DNA of 64,000 nt, taken from positions 15,932,053 through 15,996,052 of the forward strand of contig CM053335.1 of NCBI GenBank assembly GCA_028583605.1. Direction: 5' to 3'. A model generated the notes under the pieces. That model was not told the DNA's origin and ran no database searches. It was given only the letters and a program-made list of their open reading frames with translations. Position numbers and translations under genes: made by a program. Positions 55,758 through 64,000 of the stretch are shown piece after piece (the first letter of the stretch is position 1; each line of letters begins with the position of its first letter). The DNA comes from Dastarcus helophoroides. Its lineage: Eukaryota; Arthropoda; Insecta; Coleoptera; Bothrideridae.

Positions 55758-55785
55758 CTAAGGACGTGAGTTCGAATCCCAAACT
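55758..55785 (+). pseudogene. Decayed tRNA-Leu 3'-end copy 2
   Basis: CTAAGGACGTGAGTTCGAAT then CCCAAACTTT is a further, more diverged copy of variable arm plus T arm, 135 bp after the previous one. It is followed again by T-rich sequence and AACGAACGTATT. With the intact gene it makes a three-unit tandem series of about 127-135 bp. Confidence 0.8.
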
Positions 55786-56609
55786 TTATTTCTTTCTTTT
55801 TAAACGAACGTATTGATATAAAAATAACAAGCATAGTTTTTCTGGTGTTCTGGTTTAGGTGTTCAAAAGGGGTGAGTTGCGGGTTGCGGGGTTCATCTTT
55901 GCTTCCCAAGTTTTTTTTTTCGAAAAGGCACCAATTCCAGAACATATTCGAGTTTTTGACTAGAAAACAACTGCACAACTCGAGTCCCATACAGGATCGT
56001 CGCGTATAGATTTGGCTATTTTTCGACAGAGGGCGCACGTTGTTCAAAATATGATGGACGTTCCTTACGTTGCCATGACGACAGCATCCTCTTTTGTTCT
56101 CTTTAGAGCTCGATGTGATTAGGGGTCGTGACGAGTTCTGCGATACTCAGTGGCGTATCCGATACGGGGTATTCTTACACTATCGCATCGTATTCATTCC
56201 ATAAATTCTATTTTAAATGTCGATGAACCTAATGCAAGATGTTTAAAATATGCGTCGTCAAAGCAAACGATTGATTAAGAATTTAATTTTTTTTGCAGGA
56301 TGTAAAAATTAAACCGTTGAATATTATAAAATTATTAAATTTTAACCTATTTTATTCTATTTCATTAATATATTTTATTGGTTAAAATTGTTTCATAAAT
56401 TTATTGGTTTTTAAAAATATTATCCCCAATTCTACTTTTAATAGCTGTTTTTACTAATATAAAAAATTACGTATCCTTTGAAAGGATGGTTGACGGTAAA
56501 TGTAATAGGAAAACATTTTGGATGTTCTATTGGTGATATGGTAGACCACCTTCTGGAAAATTAATAAGCTCTGCTTGATTAAAAGGTAATTTTTTTGTTT
56601 TTGTTTTGA
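55786..56609. other. Unassigned complex sequence
   Basis: No gene is recognised. A minus-strand frame (55736-56047) starts at a non-ATG codon and shows no domain. Confidence 0.5.
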
Positions 56610-59600
56610 CTTCTTTGTGTTCATTTTTTTTTCCTTTTCTTCCTTCTTCTCCCTTCTCTCCCTTTCTCTTCCTCCTCTTCCTTTCTTCCTTCTCTTCCTT
56701 TTCTTTCTTCTCTTCCTTTCTTTCCTTACCTTAATTTCTTCCTTCCATCTCTTCCTATTCTTCCTTCTCTTTCTTCTCTTCCTTCTCTTCCTTCTCTTCC
56801 TTCTCTTCCTTTTCTTCCTTCTCTCTTTTCTCTTCCTTCTCTTCGTTCTCTTCCTTCTCATCTTTCTCTACCTTCTCTACCTTCTCTTCCTTCTCTCCCT
56901 TCTGTTCCCCCTCTTCCTTTCTTTCTTCTTCTTTCTTCCTTCTCTTCTTACTCTTCCATTTCTTCCTTCTTTTCCTTCTCTTCCTTCTCTTCCTTTTCTT
57001 GCTTTTCTTCCTTCTCTCCCTTCTGTTCCCCCTCTTCCTTTCTTCCTTTTTCTTCCTTCTCTCCCTTTCTCTTCCTTCTCTTTTTTCTCTTCTTTCTCTT
57101 CGTTTTCTTCCTTCTCTTCTTTCTCTACCTTCTCTACCTTCACTTCCTTCTTTCCCTTCTGTTCCCCCTCTTCCTTTCTTCCTTCTTTCTTTCTTCCCTC
57201 TCTTTCTACTCTTCCTTTTCTTCCTTCTTTTCCTTCTCTTCCTTCTCTTCCTTTTCTTCCTTCTCTTCCTTCTCTCCCTTCTCTTCTTTCTCTTCCTTCT
57301 TTTTTTCTCTTCCTTCTCTTCTTATCTTCCTTCTCTTCCTTCTCTCCCTTCTGTCCCCCTCTATTTCTTCCTTTTCTTTCCTTCTCTTCCTCTCTTCTCT
57401 TCCTTCTCTCTTTTCTCTTCCTTCTTTTTTCTATTCCTTCTCTTCTTCTCTTCTTTTCTACTTCTCTTATCTCTTCTCTCCCTTCTGTTCCCTTTCCTTT
57501 TTCCTTCTTCTTCCTTCTTCTTCCTTCTTTCCCTTTCTCTTCCTTCTTTTCTTCCTTTTTTCTTCCTTCTTCTTTCCTTCTTTCTTCTCTTCCTTCTCCT
57601 TCCTTCCTTCCTTTTCTCTTCCTTTCTTCCTTCTCTTCCTTCTCTTCTTCTTCTTCCTTCTCTTCCTTCTCTTCCTTCTCTTCCTTCTTTCTTCTCTTTC
57701 TTCTCTTCTCTTCTTTTTTTCCTTCCTTTTTTCTTCTTCTTTTCCTTTTTCCTTTCTTCTTTCCTTCTCTTCCTTCTTTTCTTCTCCTTCTTCTTCTCTT
57801 CCTTCTCTTCTTTCTCTCTTCTCTTCTTCCTTCTTCTCTCCTTCTTCCTCCTCTTCCTTTCTTCCTTCTTCTTTCTTCCCTCTCTTCTACTCTTCTTTCT
57901 TCTTCCTTCTTCTTCCTTCTCTTCTTCTCTTCCTTTTCTTCCTTCTCTTCCTTTCTCTTCTCTTCTTTCTCTTTTCTTCTTTTTTTCTTCTTCCTTCTTC
58001 TTCCTTTCTTCGTTCTTTCTTCTACTTCTCTCCCTTCTGTTCCCCTTTCTTTCTTCTTTTCTTCTTCTCTCCCTTTCTCTTCTCTTCTCTTCTTTCTTTC
58101 TTCTTCTTCTTCTCTTCCTTCTCTTCTTCTTCCTTCTTCCTTCTCTTCCTTCTCTCTTCTTTCCTCTTCTTTTCTTCCTTCTTCTTCTCCTTCTTCTACT
58201 CTTCCTTTTCTCTTTTCTTTCTTTCCTTTCTTCTTTCTCCTTTATTCCTTTTCTTCCTTCTTTCATCTCTTCTTCTTTCTTCTCTTTCTTCTCTCTTCTC
58301 CTTCCTTCTTTTCTTCTCATCCTTCTTTCTTCTTTCCTTCTCTTCGTTCTCTTTTTCTCTATACTTCTCTGCCTTCTCTCCCTTCGTTCCCCCTCTTCTT
58401 CTTCTTCTCTTCTTTTTCCTTCTTTTTCTCTTCCTCCTTTCTTTTCCTTTCTTCCTTCTCTTCCTTCTTTCTTTCTCTTTCTTCTTTCCTTCCTTCTTTT
58501 CTTCCTTTTCTTCTCTTCTTCTCTTCCTTCTCTTCCTTCTCTCCTCTTTCCTTTCTCCTTCTCTTCTCTCCTTACCTTCTCTACCTTCTTATTTCTTCTC
58601 CTCCCTTCTGTTTTCCTCTCTTTCTTTCTTCTCTTCTTCTTTTCCTTCCTTCCTTTTTTCTTCTCCATTCTTTTCTTATTTCTTCCTTCTTTCTTTTTCT
58701 TCTCTTCCTTCTCTTCCTTTTTCCTTCTCTTTCTTCTCTTGATTTTCCTCCTTCTCTTCCTTCTCTTCCTTCTCTTCCTTCTCTTCCTTCTCTTCCTTCT
58801 CTTTCTTCTCTTCCTTCTTTCCTTCTCTTCTCTTTCTCTTCTTCTTTTTCTCTTTCTTCTTTCTCTCTTTCCTCTCTTTCTTCTCTTCTTTCTCTTACTT
58901 CTCTTCTTTCTCTTCCTTCTCTTCTTTCCTTTCCATCTCTTCTATGCCTTCTCTTACTTGCTTTCCTTCCTTTTATTTCTTCCTTCCTTTTCTTCCTTCT
59001 CATCCCTCTTATCATTCTCTTCCTTCTCTCCTTTCTTCCTTTCTTCTCCTCTTTTCTTTTCTTTCTCTCTCTTCTTCTTCTTTCTTTCTTTTCTTCCTTC
59101 CTTCCCTTCCTCCTTTCTTCCATCCTTATATTTCTTTTTTCTCTTTCTCCTTCCTTCTCTTCTTTATTCCTTTCATCATCTTCTCCTTTCTCTCCCTTCT
59201 GTTCCTCTTTCTTTTTCCTCTCTTCTCTTCTTCTTCTTTACTTCGTCTTTCTTTCTTCATTTCTTCCTTCTCTCTTCTTTCTTCTCTCTTTTATTTTTCT
59301 TCTTCTATCCTTCTTTCCTTTGCTCTTCCTTTCTTCTTTATCTTCTTTCTTCTTTCCTTTCTTTCTCTCTCTTCTTTCTTCTCCTCTCTTCTTCTTCTTT
59401 CTTTTCTCTTATTTCCTTTCTTCCTTTCTTTCCTATATCTTCTCTAATTTCTCTTCCTTCTCTACGTTCCTTTTCATCTCTTCATTCTCTCCATCTCTTC
59501 CTTCTCTCGTTCTCTTCCATCTCTTCATTCTCCTCCTCTTCTTCCCTTAATTTCTTCTTTTCCTTACTATCTACTCTTTTTTGCTTTTCTTCCTTCTCTT

Positions 59601-59650
59601 CCCACCTTCTTGCCTTCTCTACTCCACCCCCCCCTTCGCCCCTTCCTTAA
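56610..59650. repeat. (CTTCCTTCTCTT)n polypyrimidine tract, 3 kb
   Basis: The + strand is almost entirely C and T for 3 kb, giving open frames of 977 and 883 codons on + and 435 on -, none of them genes. A landmark TCTCCCTTCTGTTCCCCCTC recurs irregularly (about 56893, 57014, 57150, 57343, 57477, 58030, 58378 and 59190), so a former longer unit is being dissolved by slippage. It ends in CCACCCCCCCCTTCGCCCC. Confidence 0.97.
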
Positions 59651-60594
59651 CTTTTCAAGGTAAAGTTTTAAGAACAAGAAAACTGGATTTGAAAAATTGA
59701 GCAAAAGTCGAAATTTTTGGAGCATTTAATGAAAAAGAAAGACTGGAAAAATTTAAAATCAATATTTTTTTAATTGACCCAACAGGTTTTGAGTTCAAAC
59801 CGTTTGCGAAAAAAAAGCAAAATTTGTAAAAAAATTGAAATTTATCGAAAAAATTTCGAGGTCGAACTTGATTCCGAAAGAAAGCAAAAATTTCGTGATT
59901 GAGATCGAAATTTCGAGAAAAAACCAATGGAAGCGTATTTTGAAATGTCGGGAAAAAGTCCAATGAATTGAAAGTAAAACTTTTGATTTTAAACCGTTTG
60001 CGAAATAGAATCAAAATTTCGAAATTTATCAAAAAAAAAATTTCGAGGTTCAACTTGATTAAAAAAAAAGCAGAAATTTCGTGACTGAGATTGAAATTTC
60101 AAGGAAAAAATGCTAAGACATTTGTAAATTTGGAGAAAAAGTCGAAGTTTTGAATAGAAAGTAGAACTTTTCAGTTTAAAGAGTTTGTGAAAAAAACCAA
60201 AATGTAGAGAAAAAAAATCGGTTTCGAGAAAAAATTTCAGGTTTGAACTTGATTCCAAAAAAGATGATTAAGATCGAAATTTCGATAAAAAAAAAATGAA
60301 AAGGACACAAATAAGAGCTTTTGAAATTCCCAGAAAAATTCAAAGTTTTGAACTGAAACTAAAAAGTTTGAGTTGAAACCGTTTCTAAGAGAAATCAAAA
60401 TTTCTACAAAAAAAATCGAAATTTATCGCAAAAATTTCGAGTTTGAACTTGGAATTTCCAGAAATAAGGCATTAATTTTGGGACTAAGATCGAAATTTTG
60501 AGGAAAAAAAATGCACAAATTAGGGCTAGATTTCGAAAAAAAAATCGATAATTTGATTTTATCTTTCGATCTCTACATTTGTTCCTGTTTCTCT
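59651..60594. other. Degenerate A-rich sequence with a weak ~240-bp period
   Basis: AAATTTATCGAAAAAATTTC, GAGGTCGAACTTGATTCCGA and AGATCGAAATTTCG recur near 59840-59920, 60015-60110, 60220-60290 and 60410-60510. These are diverged units of roughly 190-240 bp. Minus-strand frames here (59655-60053, 59989-60258) look alike because they translate successive units. Confidence 0.7.
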
Positions 60595-60608
60595 CCCCCC
60601 CCCCCCCC
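60595..60608. repeat. C14 homopolymer
   Basis: Fourteen consecutive C residues, a likely site of length variation or assembly uncertainty. Confidence 0.95.
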
Positions 60609-61127
60609 AAGCACTCTCTATCTATGACTCTCCTTAGTGTTATCAAAATTCGCTACTCGATTCTGAATGTCGATGATAAAAATTAGTTGTTACGCCGCTG
60701 CTTCTAACCCCTAAACGGCTCGCCTAAGGGATGCGCATCTGTCAATTTTTAGCCTCTATGCCCGTTCAACCCCCAGTAAATACTAGTCCGCTTTAGTTTT
60801 AAGATGAAAGACAAATAGTGTCAATAAAGTGACCGTAGTTTTGTGTTGAAATGTGTTTTAAAAAGCAATAACTGGACCAGCTCGATCGGAAAATGGTAAC
60901 GAAAAAATATTTCCAATGAAAAATCGGAAATTCGAAATGGTTATGGATTCTGGAATTAGTAAATCGAAAATAAAATAGTCTATCTCGACTCGATGCGACT
61001 TCAAGGAATTATGATTATACTTCTATTAAAAAATAATAACGATAACAATAAGCATAATAATAATAATAATTAAAAGGAAAAAAGTTGCTAACTAGTCGAA
61101 ATATAAACAAAAATAGAAGTAATAACC
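60609..61127 (+). promoter_or_regulatory. Upstream region of the bHLH gene
   Basis: About 0.5 kb of non-satellite sequence precedes the proposed start codon. An E-box CATCTG lies near 60738. The start codon is preceded in frame by a stop (TAA at 61104-61106), so translation cannot begin further upstream on this exon. No clear TATA box was identified. Whether this is promoter or 5' UTR is not resolved. Confidence 0.4.
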
Positions 61128-61253
61128 ATGAAGTCATTCGATTGTGAATCTTCTTCAGAAGGGGATGACACGATGCATCCAATTTCTCGAACTTTGGTTG
61201 AACCACCCCAGTGGCTAAGAGGTGGAAGTGGTGCTGGTTGGGGGTGGCAAGGC
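61128..61253 (+). CDS. Oli: Oli coding exon 1
   Basis: 42 codons from ATG (context ATAACCATGA) to GGC before GTAAGT. The protein begins [14 protein letters not shown] and contains [15 protein letters not shown]. An acidic serine-rich start and a Trp/Gly segment are visible; no domain is named. The start is chosen because an in-frame TAA lies 21 bases upstream. Confidence 0.65.
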
Positions 61254-63356
61254 GTAAGTATTATTTTTAAATTAATATTTCACTTGAAATACAGAACTTG
61301 TCCCCTGAAACCAAGAAAAATAAAAAACACAACAAAGGTTGCTCTAACGCGTTTCGACAGCCAAGCTGCCATCTTCAGAGAGATAAAAAGATATATCACT
61401 TGTGGAATGAGTATTGGGATTCGTTGTTTCATCCCAATAGTATTTACTATTACATGTTATGTACTATGTAATTAAACTCATAAAGGTCGCTAAATAAAAA
61501 GACCTAGGTCACTAGAATTGATGTGACTGAATCTTGTATTTTCAGCTCAATTAGTATACATCAAAAATATTCCTCGTAAAATACATCCGAAAGTCAGTTA
61601 CCAATCACTCAGTGGGATTTAGATCTGTTGAGCATTTATGTGGCTGACTGATGGTTATAACTTGGAAATATTTACAGTGACACCACCATACTGATGGGGC
61701 TGTCGAAGGCCAAAACCGATCTATGGTTATTGATTGTAAATATTTTCAACTGTAGCACGTTCGACTGTTTTATTATAGAACATTTAATCGACATTGTCTC
61801 ATACAATTGGAGAAAAAATAGCGACCATATCTAGTTCAACTTTCAGAATCATCCACCTGGTGTTGGTGGACCAAGTTCCTCAACCTCGGGTTTAGAACAC
61901 CAAAATTTTTCGTCGTTATCGGCCAATTGTTCGGACGAAGCTCAAATTCCCGGCAGAAGGACCCCTCTGGGCGCAGTTGGCTTGGGTGGGTTTTACTTCC
62001 AAGGTTGCCCACCGAATTTGGCCAGCCACGGTCCCCCTTCTGACGAGAATAATCCGGATCAGGGAGGCCCAAGCCATAACAGGTTTGTACCATTTATTTT
62101 TTCAGATTTAGTGTCCCCATTTTGCTTGAATGGTCGGAATGAAAGTTGGGATTGTGGGTTGGATTGTGACTAGGCACTTTCGAAAATTTTTGACAGAACC
62201 TCATCCTGTCTTTAATTGTATTATTCATGACAGCAGCTGCTTTTGACTAGAAGTCTCACCGCAATTAGTCTTGGGATAAATCTCGGGCTAAATTCGAAAT
62301 TTAGGGAAAAAATTCAAAATTAATTTGAAGACTTCCAAAAAAATGTCGATCTTTCGAAAGTTGACTTGAAATTATGAAAATAAGACTCCCATATATAATA
62401 TAAAGCATAAAATTTAGGAAAAAGAGGAAAAATAGCAAGTTTAACTTCGGAATTGTCAGATGAAACTCAAAACCAGACATTTGAAAAAAAAATAAAAAAA
62501 AATCCGAGTCAGAACTTGAAATGTCAAAGAAAAATTCGAAATTAATAGAAAATATATTTAGTGAAAGTTTGCAAGAAAAATTTAATCGAAATTTCGATAA
62601 CAGAAAGCCAAAATGTTTAGAAGAAATTAAAATTTTAAAAAATCGAAATTTCAAAAAAAATCAAAATTTATATAAAAAAAAACATTTCGTCGAAATATTT
62701 CAACTTGTAATCAAACTTTTAAGGAAAAATATGAAAGTTGGAAAATGTAAACTTAAAATGTTAAGAAGAAAGTTGAACCTTCGAAAAATAACCAGTAATT
62801 TAACAAAAAAAATTTTCCAAATTTTTAGAAAGAGCAGATTTTGGGACCAAACTTCAAATTTCCAAAAAAAGTTTCCAAAAAATATCTAAAAGAATTTCAT
62901 AAATCAAAATGACAAGAACACTATTTATTTTTCAGGTCGCCTCAAAACCGACCGAACTCCCAAAACGCCCCACCAACCAAAGGAAAAAACCGCCAAGGAA
63001 AAACCGTCCGACTCAACATAAACGCCCGCGAACGACGACGAATGCACGACCTGAACGACGCCCTCGACGATCTACGAGCCGTCATCCCTTACGCCCACTC
63101 ACCTTCTGTCAGAAAATTAAGCAAAATCGCCACGCTCCTTTTGGCCAAAAATTACATTTTGATGCAGGCCAACGCCTTGGAAGAGATGAAACGTCTGATA
63201 GCCTATTTGCAGGGGACGGCCGGCGGGGCGGCGATAGTTGCGCCGCCCGGTTTCGATCTGCAAGGGTTCCCGGCGGCGGCCAAATTTTTGCAACAGCAAC
63301 AGGCGTTGCAAGCGGAAAATGCCAGAGGCGGCGACGGGCCAGGGAACGCGATGTGA
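61128..63356 (+). CDS. Oli: Oli/BHLHE22-23 family bHLH transcription factor, three coding exons
   Basis: Exons 61128-61253, 61847-62082 and 62936-63356 join in phases 0 and 2 through GTAAGT and GTTTGT donors and TTTCAG and TTTTTCAG acceptors, giving 260 residues. The first 120 residues are Gly/Ser/Pro-rich and unstructured. The bHLH covers about residues 145-213: basic region [12 protein letters not shown] with the DNA-contacting Glu and Arg residues, helix 1 to [16 protein letters not shown], and helix 2 [12 protein letters not shown]. This pattern marks the Beta3/Oli group rather than vertebrate OLIG proper. The tail is Ala/Gln/Gly-rich. Family members are nuclear E-box-binding regulators, usually repressors, that act in nervous system development. 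Drosophila has a single member, Oli. Intron 1 contains an antisense copy of the hammerhead-bearing element. Extra 5' exons are possible. Confidence 0.85.
61284..61396 (-). mobile_element. Dispersed palindromic element, copy 4, in Oli intron 1 (antisense)
   Basis: TTGAAATACAGAACTTGTCC, CCTGAAACCAAGAAAAATAA, AACACAACAAAGGTTGCTCT, then the inverse of a hammerhead-like core, ending near GAGAGATAAAAAGATATATC. It matches the left arm of the copy at 42986 almost base for base. Only one arm is present. It lies 30 bp inside the intron and is inverted relative to the gene. Confidence 0.7.
61342..61382 (-). ncRNA. Hammerhead-ribozyme-like motif (intact core) in Oli intron 1
   Basis: Read on the minus strand: CTCT, CTGAAGA (61372-61378), T, stem II GGCAGC-TTG-GCTGTC (one G.T pair), GAAA, ACGCGT, T and AGAG closing stem I. 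All positions of CUGANGA and GAAA are kept. Because it is antisense it would not be made from the Oli pre-mRNA, only from antisense transcription. Confidence 0.5.
61847..62082 (+). CDS. Oli: Oli coding exon 2
   Basis: 78 codons plus two bases between TTTCAG and GTTTGT. The frame joins both neighbours without a stop. The product is Pro/Ser/Gly-rich, with [20 protein letters not shown] as its most distinctive part. No known domain. Confidence 0.75.
62083..62935 (+). other. Oli intron 2, mostly degenerate A-rich sequence
   Basis: From about 62280 the intron consists of AAATTTCGAAAAAA-type low complexity like that of the intergenic stretches. The frames at 62301-62654 (-) and 62521-62889 (+) are artefacts. 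The branch and acceptor end is pyrimidine-rich. Confidence 0.8.
62936..63356 (+). CDS. Oli: Oli coding exon 3, bHLH domain and C-terminus
   Basis: Follows the pyrimidine-rich acceptor TATTTATTTTTCAG. It encodes the complete bHLH domain (about residues 145-213) and ends at TGA (63354-63356) after an Ala/Gln-rich tail. Codon use is G+C-rich compared with the AT-rich flanks, as expected for a conserved exon. The open frames on the opposite strand and in the other + frame are shadows. Confidence 0.96.
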
Positions 63357-63564
63357 AAGCTTGAGGGGGGATCACGTTTAACTGGGATTTGTTGTAAGAC
63401 TGAATAATTTTAAATCGGGTTTTTGTCATTTTTAGCCTTTTTCGCCAGTTAAATGTGGTTTTTCTTTTGTTATGTGATTCTTAGTTGGGGTGGGTGCGGG
63501 TTGGAATCTAAAAATCCTTTTGGATTGGAATGAAGGTTGAGATTGTGGGAACTATTTAGGTAAC
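63357..63564 (+). other. 3' flank / 3' UTR of Oli
   Basis: Sequence after the stop codon up to the polypyrimidine tract. No canonical AATAAA was seen before the tract, so the polyadenylation site is not located and may lie within or beyond the repeat. Confidence 0.5.
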
Positions 63565-64000
63565 TAAAAAGATTCTCTTCTGTTCTCTTCAGGTCTCTTC
63601 TGTTCTCTTTTCTTTTCTTCTATTTTCTTCCCTTTTTTTCTTTTTTTTCCCTTCTCTTCTTTTCTCTTTTCTTCTCTTCTCTTCTCTTCTCTTCTCTTCT
63701 CTTTTCTTCTCTTCTCTTCTCTTCTCTTCTCTTTTCTTCTCTTCTCTTCTCTTCTCTTGTCTTCTCTTCTCTTCTCCCCCCTTTTCTTCTTTTCTCTCTT
63801 CCTTTCTTTTCTCCCCCCCCCTCCCCTCTTTTCTTCTGTTATTTTCATTGCTTATATCTTCCTCTTCGTTTTCTCTTCCTCTTCCTCTTCCTCTTTCTCT
63901 TTCTCTTCCTCCTTCTCTTCCTGTTCCTCTAACTCTTCTTTTCCTCTTCCTCTTGTTTTTCCTTTCCTCTTTCTTTTTCTCTTCCTTTTTCTTTTCCTCT
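63565..64000. repeat. (TCTTC)n pentanucleotide and related polypyrimidine tract, runs off the window
   Basis: Near-perfect CTTCT repeats (about 63650-63770) with C-rich interruptions (CTCCCCCC near 63773 and CCCCCCCCTCCCC near 63814), then CTCTTCCTCTTCC to the window end. Pure pyrimidine on the + strand. Confidence 0.96.

Noticed and set aside
49517..59650. Frames of 544, 977 and 883 codons on + and Lys/Glu/Arg frames on -
   Set aside because: Polypyrimidine tract without possible stop codons; not coding.
63109..63429. Minus-strand frames opposite the bHLH exon
   Set aside because: Shadow of the conserved coding exon. The + strand encodes an unmistakable bHLH domain.

Overview
The window looks like nuclear DNA of an insect (arthropod at least; the order is not resolved). 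The evidence is a spliced bHLH gene of the Oli/BHLHE22-23 family with canonical GT-AG introns, an intron-containing tRNA-Leu(CAA), a Gypsy-type solo LTR, hAT and Harbinger-like DNA transposon relics, a tRNA-type SINE, and an AT-rich background filled with satellites. No prokaryotic operon, rRNA or CRISPR array was seen.

Real genes are few. At the right end (61128-63356, + strand) is a three-exon gene for a Beta3/Oli-type bHLH transcription factor of about 260 residues. Two tRNA genes lie in the least repetitive stretch: tRNA-Glu(CTC) at 54401-54472 (- strand) and tRNA-Leu(CAA) with a 34-nt intron at 55412-55528 (+ strand). Two decayed tandem copies of the tRNA-Leu 3' end follow the latter. 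A weak candidate exon lies at 1732-1870.

Layout. 1-2500: AT-rich sequence. 2590-7215: about 37 copies of a ~125-bp satellite with dimeric higher-order structure. 8281-8445: first copy of a dispersed element carrying a hammerhead-ribozyme-like core. 9660-11960: nine copies of a 248-bp satellite. 12144-14430: two pieces of one LTR family, a fold-back fragment that has seeded a 56-bp tandem repeat and a solo LTR with target-site duplication. 14936-15105: MITE. 16830-17995: 190-196-bp satellite. 18570-21665: 447-bp satellite. 22514-23616: hAT-like element with 8-bp target duplication and internal 211-bp tandem repeats. 24106-24245: SINE. 26600-29110: nested satellite with 19-bp arrays inside longer units. 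31400-46640: about 15 kb dominated by (TTCG/TTCC)n and then (TTTG)n arrays. 49485-51160, 56610-59650 and 63565-64000: (TTCC/TTCTC)n tracts. These very large low-complexity tracts are all pyrimidine/T-rich on the + strand. Stretches between them are degenerate A- or T-rich sequence based on motifs such as AAATTTCGAAAA.

Nearly every long open frame here is a by-product of simple repeats lacking stop codons and should not be read as a gene. The most interesting signal is the dispersed palindromic element (8281, 13157, 42986, 61284) whose core has the CUGANGA / stem II / GAAA / short stem III layout of hammerhead ribozymes known from Penelope-like elements. One copy lies antisense in the first coding intron of the bHLH gene.
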